NCBI GenBank assembly: GCA_021785235.1
Contig: JAJYGB010000231.1
Location: 1-11,689 of the forward strand
Direction of reading: 5' to 3'
From: Bacteroidota bacterium
GTDB lineage: Bacteria > Bacteroidota > Kryptoniia > Kryptoniales > JAKASW01
Length of the DNA stretch: 11,689 bases
Program-made: the position numbers and the translations under genes
Shown: one piece after another, positions 1 to 7,066 of the stretch
Layout of the letters: each line of letters begins with the position of its first letter
How positions within the stretch are numbered: the stretch's first letter is position 1
The notes under the pieces: model-generated
The model's input: only the letters and a program-made list of their open reading frames with translations
The model's database searches: none
Told to the model about the DNA's origin: nothing

Positions 1-166
1 ATCTCTGACCCGACCCAGTCGCGTCAACATACAGTGTATCCACAGTGAAAGTCACACCGCTTATCTGAGTATCGTTGCCGGAACCGACCACCGAGCTCCC
101 GCTATTCACTTCGCAGGACGCGAAGATGAGCGCCGCGAACGCAAAAAGGATTAAAGTATACTTCAT
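1..166 (-). CDS. Lipoprotein, N-terminal part (runs off window start)
   Basis: The first 55 codons of a gene that continues past base 1 are visible. The product begins MKYTLILFAFAALIFASC, a short hydrophobic signal peptide ending in a lipobox (F-A-S-C) with Cys18 as the predicted lipidated residue. The mature part starts with a Ser/Gly/Asn-rich linker, usual for surface or periplasmic lipoproteins. The ATG at 166 is preceded by the Shine-Dalgarno sequence AAAGGGAG about seven bases upstream, which fixes the start. The receptor gene upstream ends at 334, leaving 167 bases in which I see no convincing promoter, although a TAGAAT hexamer lies there. Function cannot be assigned from this fragment. 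Confidence 0.8.
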   Translation of the reverse strand, partial: MKYTLILFAFAALIFASCEVNSGSSVVGSGNDTQISGVTFTVDTLYVDATGSGQR

Positions 167-333
167 TTTCAGCACTCCCTTTCAATGGAAAGTAATAATG
201 ACTGCGCAATAATTCTACACGAGACAGCGAAGGGATGTGTCACAGAATTGTAAGAATAAGCTCGGATTCCGACGTATTTGAATCCAATCCCGACATTTGA
301 ACCTGCTTTAACAAACAGCTCATCTTTCATTCC

Positions 334-2568
334 CTATTCCATGCTTGTTTGAATACCGACAACTATCGTCCTTCTTCCGAAGAAGCTCTCCACACCCGTC
401 TTTGTCGAATAGTCGGGTGAATAAGTGTAACTGAAAATGTTATGGATGTTCAGAATATTCAGCCCTTCCACATAGACCACGGTGAAGAACTTATCGAACA
501 ATCTTGTCAAGTGGGTCAGCCTGATGTCGAGCCGGCGATAATCCGGATAGCGAGCGGAGTATGACGGTCCGTAAACCGGCTGATAGACTTTCAGATCACT
601 GACGCAAGTCGCACCTGTGACGGGAGTGTACGGCATGCCAGTGGCGTATTTGAAATCGACTCCCACCTGCCACGCGTCAGTGATGCTGTACTTCGCAATG
701 AGAGTGAAATTATTTGTTATGTCATAAGGGCTCGGCGCCATTCCCACGCTTTCGTACCACTTCCGCCGCGTGTCTATGTAGCCGTAAGATACCCACCCGC
801 TCAGGCCGAAGGGGAGATCGCCTTTTGCTATTACATCGACGCCGCGCGCGTAACCGTAGCCGCTGTTGTCGAAATACGTGGCGGCGTTCGAATCGGGAAG
901 ATTGGTGTAATCCTTCTCATAGGCTTCTATTCTGAATTCCGCTCCGTCCCACGGCTTGTAATCATAACCCAGGACGTAATGTATCGCCCTCATCGGAAGA
1001 AGGCGGGGATTTCCGTCGGTCGCGCTGTAAAGTCGCGGGTCGGGATACTCATGAAACATCCCAACGCTCAGACGAAATGTGGACCCAGGGCTGACCGAGT
1101 AACCGACAGACGCTCTGGGATCGAGCCAGGCCGCATTTATCATGTCTACGTAATCGGCTCTCACGCCGGCGACGGCGAACAGGCCTTCCACCGATGCGAA
1201 GTTCCGCTTCTCCATCTCCATGTACGCTCCGTACCTTGTTGCGGAGAACACGGCGTCGAGATATTTCGAAGACGCTCCGGCGCGGAGATCGTAATCATAG
1301 ATCGGGATAATGCCCTTGTACCGCTCCTGTCTGTTTTCGATTTCTCCGCCGAACGCAATTGTCAGGCCGCCGGGTCGGGTATCCTGCAAGTCGGTTCTCA
1401 TCTTCCTCGACATGTCGGTCCTGTCGAGGTCAAGAACACCAAGGAGCCAAGTGTCGGAATAATCGGACCCGGACACGCTTGTTTCCACAAGCACGTTTTC
1501 ACCAATCATGTCTTGATGTTGAATGTTCAGCATGTAGCCACGCGACTTTCCGCTGAAGACAGCGTTTATCTCCGGGCGCTCGACGTTGACCCCCTCGTCG
1601 TCGGACGAAGCGAGCGCGAATAGCTTGAAGCTGCCGGTCTGCGAGTACTTGTACATCGCAGAAGCGTCCATGTCCTGTGAGGACGGCATTGCGGAGAAAC
1701 GACCGCTTCCGCCGTTCAGCCAGAAAATCGGTTCGGTGAAGTTTTGTCTGGCGTAAAGGCGAACGCCGACCTTCCCGTCAAGGGCCGGGATTTCGATTCC
1801 CGCGGACGCTCCTGCCAGTGATGCACCGAGCTGAACGGATCGACTTGCGGGAATCCCTTTCGTCTTGAGGTCGAGGACACCGGAGAGCGCGTTTCCGTAC
1901 TTTACCGAGAACCCTCCGCTCGAGAAATACATCCCACCTACCGCGGCCGTGTTTAGATTGGAGAAGAGTCCGCCGTAAGGGGACTCGTATGTATAAGGAT
2001 TGTACAAAGAAGCCTGGTCGACCAGCACAAGGGTTTCCGATGGGTCTCCGCCGCGCACGTAGAGCTCGGAGCTTTCGGAGACCTGCGTCAGGCCGGGAAG
2101 AGTCTTCAGAGACTGGAAGATGTCCGCGGCCCCGCCGGGTGTAGTGTAGACATCCATTTGGGTCATTGCTAAGCCTTTCCCGGGCTCACTCGAGAACGAG
2201 CTGGCCGTCACGTCGACATTGCTCGCGACGATCTGCGATTCCTTGAGAGTGATGTTGAGATGATAAGTGTGGCCCCGGGTGACCGAGATGGTGCGCATGT
2301 ACTTTCCGAAGCCGACCGCGCTCGAAACAAGCTCGACGTTGCCGGACGCGGACGATTTGAAAGAGAAGGAGCCGTCGTCATTCGTGACCTGGCCTTCACC
2401 GGTGGAGACGATGAATATGTTGGCGTACGACACGGGCTTGCCGTTTTCGTCTTTGACAGTGCCGGAGATGACGGCGGGTTTCGATTGAGTGTCTTTAGTC
2501 TGTGCGGTAGACGGAAAGGCTGAAAGGATCAGCGCAAGAAAAGGGATAATTGCATGTACGGTTTTCAT
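334..2568 (-). CDS. TonB-dependent outer-membrane receptor with carboxypeptidase-regulatory-like domain
   Basis: Outer-membrane beta-barrel receptor of about 745 residues that should take up a ligand or polymer fragment using TonB/ExbBD energy; the substrate cannot be read from sequence. Numbered from the GTG at 2571, residues 1-24 form a signal peptide ending STAQ. Residues about 35-118 form a CarboxypepD_reg-like beta-sandwich (SGTVKDENGKPVSYANI, then a DDGSFSF turn). Residues about 135-239 are the plug, with YVRGGDPSETLVLVDQ at 171-186 and a KYGNALSGVLDLKTKG exit, and the rest is the barrel. Two starts compete: GTG at 2571 and ATG at 2568, directly adjacent. I chose ATG because AAAGGA lies nine bases upstream. 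The protein ends in ...VVGIQTSME, without the usual terminal aromatic residue of barrels. It follows the TPR gene by 119 bases and probably shares its transcript. Confidence 0.92.
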   Translation of the reverse strand: MKTVHAIIPFLALILSAFPSTAQTKDTQSKPAVISGTVKDENGKPVSYANIFIVSTGEGQVTNDDGSFSFKSSASGNVELVSSAVGFGKYMRTISVTRGHTYHLNITLKESQIVASNVDVTASSFSSEPGKGLAMTQMDVYTTPGGAADIFQSLKTLPGLTQVSESSELYVRGGDPSETLVLVDQASLYNPYTYESPYGGLFSNLNTAAVGGMYFSSGGFSVKYGNALSGVLDLKTKGIPASRSVQLGASLAGASAGIEIPALDGKVGVRLYARQNFTEPIFWLNGGSGRFSAMPSSQDMDASAMYKYSQTGSFKLFALASSDDEGVNVERPEINAVFSGKSRGYMLNIQHQDMIGENVLVETSVSGSDYSDTWLLGVLDLDRTDMSRKMRTDLQDTRPGGLTIAFGGEIENRQERYKGIIPIYDYDLRAGASSKYLDAVFSATRYGAYMEMEKRNFASVEGLFAVAGVRADYVDMINAAWLDPRASVGYSVSPGSTFRLSVGMFHEYPDPRLYSATDGNPRLLPMRAIHYVLGYDYKPWDGAEFRIEAYEKDYTNLPDSNAATYFDNSGYGYARGVDVIAKGDLPFGLSGWVSYGYIDTRRKWYESVGMAPSPYDITNNFTLIAKYSITDAWQVGVDFKYATGMPYTPVTGATCVSDLKVYQPVYGPSYSARYPDYRRLDIRLTHLTRLFDKFFTVVYVEGLNILNIHNIFSYTYSPDYSTKTGVESFFGRRTIVVGIQTSME

Positions 2569-2690
2569 CACTTCATTTCCTTTCTGTTAACATTCATGTC
2601 ATCGAAAAGCCGTACAAACCCGGCGAAGCCGCTTTCCCCGGATAGATGTGATCCTGCAATCATCCGCGCAGACAGCATTTAAAAGACACA

Positions 2691-3500
2691 TCATCTTGAA
2701 CCGTCGATCTTCTTTTCCACTTCGGGTATCAACACGTACCTGGCTCTTGCGTAGCCCGGATCCGCCCGCAACGCCTTCTGGTAGACAGCGAGCGCGTCGC
2801 CGTAGCGCTCCTGCTTCTCGTAGGCGAGCCCAAGCCAGGTGAGCGCGTCAAGGTATCCCCATGAGGGCTCCAGAGTCTGACGGGGATTCGCGGCAGCCTC
2901 ATAAAGAGAAACGGATCTCCGGAAGTAATCCGCAGCCTTATCGACGCTGCCGCCGAAAATCGCGGGGGTGTTGAGCTTGCTCGTGCCGAGAACCATGTAT
3001 GCCCTCGGGTTGGTGGAATCGATGGAAAGGGCCTTCTCCAAAAGGCCGTTGCTCTTCGCACCGAGCGTTGGAGCGTTCATCCAGCTGTGGGCTATCTCTA
3101 TTCCATAAATCGCCGCGCGAAGAACTCCGGGTTCAGACCAATCCGGATATTTGTCGTTGAGGGCTTCCGCGCGCTTATCGGCCTGGTCCGCGAATTCTTT
3201 GTACACGTCATCCTCCTTCGTCACCATTCCATACGTCATTAGACGATAGCCCGCGTAGGCGAGGTAGTACTCGACGTACCTGTCCCTGGATGTCAGGATG
3301 GCCGCGCGCTGCAGAAGGGCGTAACCGCGGAGCATCAAGTCCTTTTTCCACTCCGCGTATCCCGAATCGACGAGGCTTCTTCCTTGAATTACGAGCGAGT
3401 CCGCGGCCGGATTGCCGGTCGTCGCCGGTGCCTTCGCGAACACCGCCGCCGACTGGATCATCATGGCGAGCATTGCGGCTACTGTGAGTTTGGTTTTCAT
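2691..3500 (-). CDS. Exported tetratricopeptide-repeat protein
   Basis: A 269-residue helical-repeat protein, probably periplasmic and likely a scaffold or partner in protein-protein contacts; no catalytic motif is seen. Residues 1-22 are a signal peptide (MKTKLTVAAMLAMMIQSAAVFA). The clearest canonical TPR is at residues 218-251 (WLGLAYEKQERYGDALAVYQ, then KALRADP). A degenerate one lies around 165-200 and includes P-A-I-F-G-G-S-V-D-K-A, an insertion found in many exported TPR proteins of this kind. The N-terminal half is helical but less regular. The ATG at 3500 has AGAGGAG six bases upstream. A candidate operator shared with the regulator operon lies 18-39 bases upstream. It is followed by the TonB-dependent receptor, which suggests an accessory role in the same uptake or envelope system (inference). 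Confidence 0.85.
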   Translation of the reverse strand: MKTKLTVAAMLAMMIQSAAVFAKAPATTGNPAADSLVIQGRSLVDSGYAEWKKDLMLRGYALLQRAAILTSRDRYVEYYLAYAGYRLMTYGMVTKEDDVYKEFADQADKRAEALNDKYPDWSEPGVLRAAIYGIEIAHSWMNAPTLGAKSNGLLEKALSIDSTNPRAYMVLGTSKLNTPAIFGGSVDKAADYFRRSVSLYEAAANPRQTLEPSWGYLDALTWLGLAYEKQERYGDALAVYQKALRADPGYARARYVLIPEVEKKIDGSR

Positions 3501-3517
3501 TATTTCTCCTCTGATTA

Positions 3518-3539
3518 TAAAGTCCTTTGTTTTTCAAAG
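3518..3539 (-). promoter_or_regulatory. Candidate operator for the winged-helix regulator (copy 2, TPR gene)
   Basis: Plus-strand reading: TAAAGT, C, CTTTG, TTTTT, CAAAG. It contains an inverted repeat CTTTG-N5-CAAAG (3525-3539) and an extra AAAG half-site. It matches base for base, apart from the spacer and one position, the element at 4477-4498. It lies between the regulator stop and the TPR start and overlaps a TATAAT hexamer at 3514-3519. If the adjacent HTH protein binds here, it would control the TPR gene and probably the receptor. Assignment to this regulator is inference. Confidence 0.55.
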
Positions 3540-3540
3540 T

Positions 3541-3565
3541 AACCGGCCAAAAAAATTTGCCGGTT
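3541..3565 (-). terminator. Hairpin overlapping the regulator stop codon
   Basis: A seven-base-pair inverted repeat (AACCGGC at 3541-3547 and GCCGGTT at 3559-3565) flanks an 11-base A/T-only loop that reads T-rich on the transcribed strand. It overlaps the last bases of the winged-helix gene. No U-run follows the stem on the minus strand, so it is not a textbook intrinsic terminator. It could act as a weak attenuator or as an mRNA-stabilising 3' end between the regulator and the TPR gene. Confidence 0.4.
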
Positions 3566-3860
3566 ATTTCTTCAGGAATTTTTCGAGCGTGCTTACATAT
3601 TCCTCGAGCGCGCGACGGCCTTTTTCGGTAATCTTGTAAGTCGTCTGCGGCTTCCTTTCCACGAATCGCTTTTTCGAGGCGACATACCCGACCTCCTCGA
3701 GTTTCCTGAGATGTGTACTCAGATTCCCGTCGGTGGTCTTGACGGTGTCTCTGAGGAAATTGAAATCAGCCTGCTCCACGCTGACGAGCGCCGCGATGAT
3801 CGCGAGCCTTATCCTCGAATGGAGAGTATCGTCTATCCGTTGATAATCGAAGTCGCTCAT
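3564..3860 (-). CDS. Winged-helix transcriptional regulator (HTH_34-like)
   Basis: A 98-residue cytoplasmic DNA-binding protein built almost entirely of one winged helix-turn-helix. Residues about 13-30 (HSRIRLAIIAALVSVEQADF) form the first helices. Residues 36-61 carry the recognition region (TTDGNLSTHLRKLEEVGYV) typical of the HTH_34/ArsR-MarR-like group. Residues 62-80 form the wing (KRFVERKPQTTYKITEKGRRAL), and a C-terminal helix could allow dimerisation. I chose the ATG at 3860: its ATGA overlaps the stop of the upstream membrane-protein gene, and the family is usually 80-100 residues long. The open frame extends upstream to 4031, but that part is the membrane gene read out of frame. No metal-binding cysteines or ligand domain are visible. 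It probably regulates its own operon and the TPR/receptor genes through the repeated element described here (inference). Confidence 0.9.
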   Translation of the reverse strand: MSDFDYQRIDDTLHSRIRLAIIAALVSVEQADFNFLRDTVKTTDGNLSTHLRKLEEVGYVASKKRFVERKPQTTYKITEKGRRALEEYVSTLEKFLKK

Positions 3861-4462
3861 TTCGACGACGCCGCCACTGAATTGCTTTTCCAGGTCCTGT
3901 AGAACACGAGTGCCGGGACGATCTGGAAGAGTATCATCATCGTTCCGAATATAGGGAGAGTCGCGATGCCTTTCACGGCAAACATCACAAGCGCGCCGAC
4001 CCACCACGCGATACCGACCATGGTCACCCATTTCATCCTGTAGACGAGTGAACTTATGGTGTACGCGCCACCCATAATGGTCGCGATCGCCGGACAGATT
4101 GCCCAGCTGTGAAGGGCGCCGGTCATAGGCCCGACGAACCCGATTATCATCATCGACACACCGGAGCTAATCCAAACGAGGGAGATGAGCTTGGCGCCGA
4201 CGGGCCAGCCGCCTAGTTTCGACGGCTCGCGCATCCCCATCACGATTGAGATGATCCATCCGAGGCAGACCGCGACAATCCAGATCCAGCTGGAGACAGA
4301 CTCGTTCTTCGTCAATATGACCGCGTATTGCGCGAATATCGCCATCGTTATGATGATACCCCAGGTGAGGTAATACTTCCCGTTGTCGAAGGCAAACCTG
4401 CGGCTTTCATCCATCACCCTCCGTATGAGGGCTATCTCTTCGATAGCACTTTGCTGGTCCAT
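3857..4462 (-). CDS. Six-helix integral membrane protein co-transcribed with the regulator
   Basis: A 201-residue inner-membrane protein of unknown function. After a soluble, charged N-terminus (residues 1-30, MDQQSAIEEIALIRRVMDES) there are about six hydrophobic helices: 31-50, 58-76, 90-110, 119-141, 145-163 and 168-188, followed by a short polar tail. No catalytic or transporter signature is recognised. The ATG at 4462 is preceded by the near-perfect Shine-Dalgarno AAAGGAGG. Its TGA overlaps the regulator ATG by four bases (ATGA), so the two are translationally coupled. Pairs of a small winged-helix regulator and a small multi-pass protein are common in Bacteroidota and relatives. The membrane protein might sense an envelope signal or antagonise the regulator, but nothing here proves it. 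Confidence 0.85.
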   Translation of the reverse strand: MDQQSAIEEIALIRRVMDESRRFAFDNGKYYLTWGIIITMAIFAQYAVILTKNESVSSWIWIVAVCLGWIISIVMGMREPSKLGGWPVGAKLISLVWISSGVSMMIIGFVGPMTGALHSWAICPAIATIMGGAYTISSLVYRMKWVTMVGIAWWVGALVMFAVKGIATLPIFGTMMILFQIVPALVFYRTWKSNSVAASSK

Positions 4463-4476
4463 TTATCCTCCTTTAG

Positions 4477-4498
4477 TAAAGTACTTTGAATTACAAAG
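4477..4498 (-). promoter_or_regulatory. Candidate autoregulatory operator (copy 1)
   Basis: Plus-strand reading: TAAAGT, A, CTTTG, AATTA, CAAAG. It contains a CTTTG-N5-CAAAG inverted repeat at 4484-4498, overlapped by a perfect ten-base palindrome AAAGTACTTT at 4478-4487. It begins one base downstream of the -10 hexamer and so covers the expected transcription start of the membrane protein/regulator pair, the position for a repressor. A second copy of the element sits before the TPR gene. Confidence 0.6.
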
Positions 4499-4499
4499 C

Positions 4500-4528
4500 A
4501 AGATAATACGCGAAAGCCGGGATGTCAA
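4500..4528 (-). promoter_or_regulatory. Sigma70-type promoter for the membrane protein/regulator operon
   Basis: On the minus strand, TTGACA (4528-4523) is a perfect -35 hexamer. It is followed after exactly 17 bases by TATCTT (4505-4500), a -10 with four of six consensus bases. Transcription should start near 4493, inside the inverted repeat of the candidate operator and about 30 bases before the ATG at 4462. Confidence 0.65.
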
Positions 4529-4567
4529 GAGAAAAATTGAAATACTTTTTGAAAGGCCTGTTAAGGG

Positions 4568-5293
4568 TTACTTGCCCGCCAGAACTTCCCTCATAATGCC
4601 GGCAAAGTCGCGTAGAGTCTGTTCGCAATCCCCGCTGTAACTCGAACCGTGCATTATCGCGAGCGTCTTCGGTTTGAGGCCCGCGAGCATGTTCAATTGG
4701 CTTTCCGTGTTCGACGTGTAAGGGAGATAATCCTTCATGGGGCCCGACTGTGTCATTATCAGGTTCTCTCTCGCCCCGCCGAGAACGTCCGATGACGTAA
4801 GAGGAGCTACGTCCCCGTTCTGATGAAGCACATCGGAGCAGAAGAGGGTCCTATTGGTCTCTTCGAACAACAGCCCGGCGTCCCAGCCATGTGGAAGATG
4901 CGGAGTGGATTGAAAACGGAAACGATATTTACCGGTGTTAATGACTTCGTCGTGCTGCATGCCGCGGGCTTTGCGGGATGAAAAGTCCGTCATGTTAACT
5001 CTCGCGCCGACGATACTGCAGAACGGTTCGGCGGACGGAGATATCTGCAGCCAATCGTTCAGCGAGCCGCATTCATCCGGTTCGAAATGGCTGAACCCTA
5101 TCCACCGCAGGGAGTCGACGTCCATCAGACTTGCCACCGCCTCCCGCACTTCGGCGAAGAGGTACCTGTGTCCCGTGTGCCAGAGAAGAGGCTCCTCATC
5201 TCTCACGAGGAACTGGTTGATCTGTATATTGTTCTCCGGAATGAATGTCGATACACGGAAAACGTCGGGAGCGATTTCCGATACCGTCGTCAC
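4568..5293 (-). CDS. Stand-alone oxygen-binding diiron protein (ODP), metallo-beta-lactamase fold
   Basis: A 241-residue cytoplasmic protein matching the diiron domain of flavodiiron proteins but without their C-terminal flavodoxin or rubredoxin domains. The full set of iron-ligand positions is visible: H69-x-E71-x-D73 in [10 protein letters not shown]135 in [11 protein letters not shown]154 in LFCSDVLH and H215 in IMHGSSY. Family knowledge points to binding or reducing O2 or NO at a non-heme diiron centre, and some stand-alone ODPs act as oxygen sensors. Lacking a flavodoxin domain, it would need an external electron donor to work as a reductase, which makes sensing at least as likely. The start is GTG at 5293, overlapping the stop of the upstream lipoprotein gene as GTGA, with AAGGGG eight to nine bases upstream. 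An operon with the lipoprotein is therefore very likely. Confidence 0.88.
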   Translation of the reverse strand: MTTVSEIAPDVFRVSTFIPENNIQINQFLVRDEEPLLWHTGHRYLFAEVREAVASLMDVDSLRWIGFSHFEPDECGSLNDWLQISPSAEPFCSIVGARVNMTDFSSRKARGMQHDEVINTGKYRFRFQSTPHLPHGWDAGLLFEETNRTLFCSDVLHQNGDVAPLTSSDVLGGARENLIMTQSGPMKDYLPYTSNTESQLNMLAGLKPKTLAIMHGSSYSGDCEQTLRDFAGIMREVLAGK

Positions 5294-6063
5294 CTGACGA
5301 TCCCCTTCAATATCATGGGAGCGAGAGAACGTATGTCGGGAGCGGCGCGGTTTGTGGTCGTCGGAAAAGCCGGACGCGCGGCGGCCGGAACCTGATTCGC
5401 GGCGATCTCAGGCAAGGCCCTGCCGGTAATCCCCCAATCCTGTCCATTGACCACTCCATACGCCATCTGGATGGTATAGCCGGTGTAGTCCTGTCGAACG
5501 ATATCAGAAGGTCCCTTGGCGAGCCAATACACGTTCACGTACTGCAAGGATCCGTTTATCGAACCTACGGATTGGAGCACACGGCAATCGGTAAAAGTGC
5601 CGAAGGGAAGAGTAACCGTAGTCGTGTCAAGAAGCGTTTCCTGGTCAGTCAAGACATAGCTGGCGCCCTGGTACGAGAACGTTGTCTGCGATACGTACGT
5701 TGTTCCCTCAAGCATCGTGTCGGGTGGGGAAGCAAGTGCCGAGTCAAACAAGACGACATAGCCACCGTTTACGCCGAACCCGGAATAACCGTCCGGTCCG
5801 TAAATGGTTTCATTGCCCGCGTCATCAAGGAGTACTGAATATGTTGTCCCGCTTATCGTCGTGTCGATATAGAACTTCTGCCACGAGCTGTCCGACCAGA
5901 CTTTATAATAACTCGAGTCCAAAGTCGAGCCGTACCCGACTAGCGAGACCGCGAGCCCGGGATTCGGAAACTGCGGAGAAGTGGCGGCGGGAGAGGATGT
6001 CTGGTTGCATGAAGATAATACGACTGAAGCTACGATTAAGAAAACACCAATTAGAGTTCTCAT
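5290..6063 (-). CDS. Lipoprotein of unknown function
   Basis: A 257-residue exported lipoprotein. Residues 1-19 are a signal peptide with lipobox L-S-S-C (Cys19), followed by a Ser/Pro/Thr-rich linker. The body is beta-rich, full of Thr, Tyr, Gly and Asp. It contains [16 protein letters not shown] (about 149-164) and [14 protein letters not shown] (about 178-191), which resemble the recurring pattern 'vPaGtF..C....W.a.GvG.V' of small lipoproteins in Ignavibacteriota and relatives. The C-terminus is Pro/Ala-rich and low in structure. The ATG at 6063 has only a weak GGA upstream. Its TGA overlaps the GTG start of the diiron protein by four bases, so translation of the two is coupled. That pairs an envelope protein with a cytoplasmic one, and the functional link is unknown. 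Confidence 0.8.
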   Translation of the reverse strand: MRTLIGVFLIVASVVLSSCNQTSSPAATSPQFPNPGLAVSLVGYGSTLDSSYYKVWSDSSWQKFYIDTTISGTTYSVLLDDAGNETIYGPDGYSGFGVNGGYVVLFDSALASPPDTMLEGTTYVSQTTFSYQGASYVLTDQETLLDTTTVTLPFGTFTDCRVLQSVGSINGSLQYVNVYWLAKGPSDIVRQDYTGYTIQMAYGVVNGQDWGITGRALPEIAANQVPAAARPAFPTTTNRAAPDIRSLAPMILKGIVR

Positions 6064-6150
6064 ATGCTAATCCAACGTCAAATTTATTTTAGTTGTTCCT
6101 CGCGGTAGGTCCGACGCCAGGATGCTTCAGATGTCAGGCCTGTCGACAAT

Positions 6151-6179
6151 ATTATAGTTACGCGAGTCGCATTAATAAA
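6151..6179 (-). promoter_or_regulatory. Possible promoter of the lipoprotein/ODP operon
   Basis: On the minus strand a perfect TATAAT (6156-6151) lies 17 bases downstream of TTTATT (6179-6174), a poor -35 with three of six consensus bases. Transcription would start near 6144, leaving a leader of about 80 bases before the ATG at 6063. I rely mainly on the -10 hexamer and its placement in the only sizeable gap before this operon. Confidence 0.3.
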
Positions 6180-6267
6180 CCCACTAAAGATGACACTCTG
6201 GCGGGAAAACATATCTCAACGGAATAGTCAACAGGTAACCCGGACCAATCAGGATGCGCCAAGGGCC

Positions 6268-6333
6268 TTACTCGCGGTCGAGGAGAATTATCGTCACGTC
6301 ATCGACTTTTGGCGCCGACCGGAGGGAATAAAC
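6268..6333 (-). pseudogene. Possible relic C-terminus of a SpoIIE-type phosphatase
   Basis: Directly after the stop codon of the nitrobindin-like gene, and in the same frame, 21 codons run to a TAA at 6268. They end in SAPKVDDVTIILLDRE. That matches the last beta-strand of SpoIIE/RsbU PP2C phosphatases, where a metal-binding D-D is followed by (V/I/M)-T-(hydrophobic)n. The intact phosphatase at 7067 ends in the equivalent QADDMTVVVVERI. No start codon, Shine-Dalgarno or upstream phosphatase sequence is present, so if real this is a decayed tail left after a deletion or rearrangement. The match is short and could be chance. Nucleotide divergence from the intact gene argues against a recent copy. 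Confidence 0.35.
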
Positions 6334-6900
6334 TCACTGTTTCACCCGCTTCAGCGTGTTTTTGTCCCTGTGTTCGAAGATACCTTCCTTTCCTTTTATT
6401 TGTATCCTGGTTATTTCGTCGTACGAGAATGTATTATCGTCATGAAACACCATCTCCAGTTCAAAACTCTCCGTCCGAAATTCATCTTCGAGGAACGGGC
6501 CTGAAGAAATACCGAAGGTTGTGGATCCGCGCCTCGCCATCAGCTTGAATCTTCTTGCATCGACATCCGCCTTTCCGCCGGCTATAAGTGAAACACCTCT
6601 CGGAATCGTGACGCATTTCATTACTTGCCCGGTTCCCGCATCCCATAACCAATATCCCACCTCGTCATGGAATGGATCTGACTCACCGATCCGCCACGCC
6701 TGCATGTGGTATCTCAAACCGTAAAGCGACTGTTCGTGGTTTTGGGTCAAGCCGGTCGGCTCCAGGACCAGCACCTCTCTATACTTGTTTTGTTCAACGC
6801 CCCTATCGTCCGATGGAGCTCTGTCGTCCCCGGCGATTCCTTCCCATATTCCGGCGAGTGAACTCAGGGGGCCGAGATTCTTTCGAATGTCTTCGTTCAT
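6334..6900 (-). CDS. Nitrobindin-like heme-binding beta-barrel protein
   Basis: A 188-residue cytoplasmic protein of the nitrobindin/THAP4-C-terminal family (DUF1794, FABP-like ten-stranded barrel). Recognisable family blocks are PLSSLAGIWEGIAGDD (11-26), PFHDEVGYWLWD (76-87), VTIPRGVSLIAGG (97-109) and the C-terminal FEHRDKNTLKRV (175-186). His177 sits at the position of the proximal heme ligand. Members bind heme b and react with NO or peroxynitrite. Binding here is inferred from the family, and the length is normal. The ATG at 6900 has AGAAAGG about seven bases upstream. It follows the PAS-phosphatase gene by 166 bases on the same strand and could be co-transcribed. The diiron protein two genes downstream also belongs to a gas-reactive family. 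Confidence 0.85.
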   Translation of the reverse strand: MNEDIRKNLGPLSSLAGIWEGIAGDDRAPSDDRGVEQNKYREVLVLEPTGLTQNHEQSLYGLRYHMQAWRIGESDPFHDEVGYWLWDAGTGQVMKCVTIPRGVSLIAGGKADVDARRFKLMARRGSTTFGISSGPFLEDEFRTESFELEMVFHDDNTFSYDEITRIQIKGKEGIFEHRDKNTLKRVKQ

Positions 6901-7066
6901 AACAGCCTTTCTGTTGTTCTTGGCATGAGCGTCTGGCTGAGCAGACGTAGAAAATATGAAGAGAACCTTTTCAATTGCTGAACAATAGCCATGGGAGTCT
7001 TCCTGGACCCCGGCTCGGTTTACCGTCCCGAAAGACCTTCATATTCCTTCAGATTGCCCGGCCGGT

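Noticed and set aside
264..297. Near-repeat CCGACGTATTTGAATCC / CCGACATTTGAACC and a GGATTC/GAATCC stem after the receptor gene
   Set aside because: Short, with a ten-base loop and no U-run; too weak to call a terminator or a repeat family.
979..1623. 214-codon plus-strand open frame inside the TonB receptor gene
   Set aside because: Fully antisense to a gene with clear domains; composition is Arg/His-rich with no motif, as expected of a shadow frame in GC-rich coding DNA.
3514..3519. TATAAT as the -10 of a TPR gene promoter
   Set aside because: No acceptable -35 at 16-18 bases, and transcription would begin inside the Shine-Dalgarno region; I kept only the operator call.
3861..4031. Longer start for the winged-helix regulator
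   Set aside because: The extra 57 codons are the membrane-protein gene in another frame; the ATGA overlap and family length favour 3860.
5245..5838. 197-codon plus-strand open frame opposite the lipoprotein gene
   Set aside because: Antisense to a lipoprotein with a clear signal peptide, lipobox and coupled start; no recognisable protein features.
6930..6947. CGTCTG-N6-CAGACG hairpin upstream of the nitrobindin gene
   Set aside because: Six-base stem with no U-run on either strand and no link to a known regulatory element.
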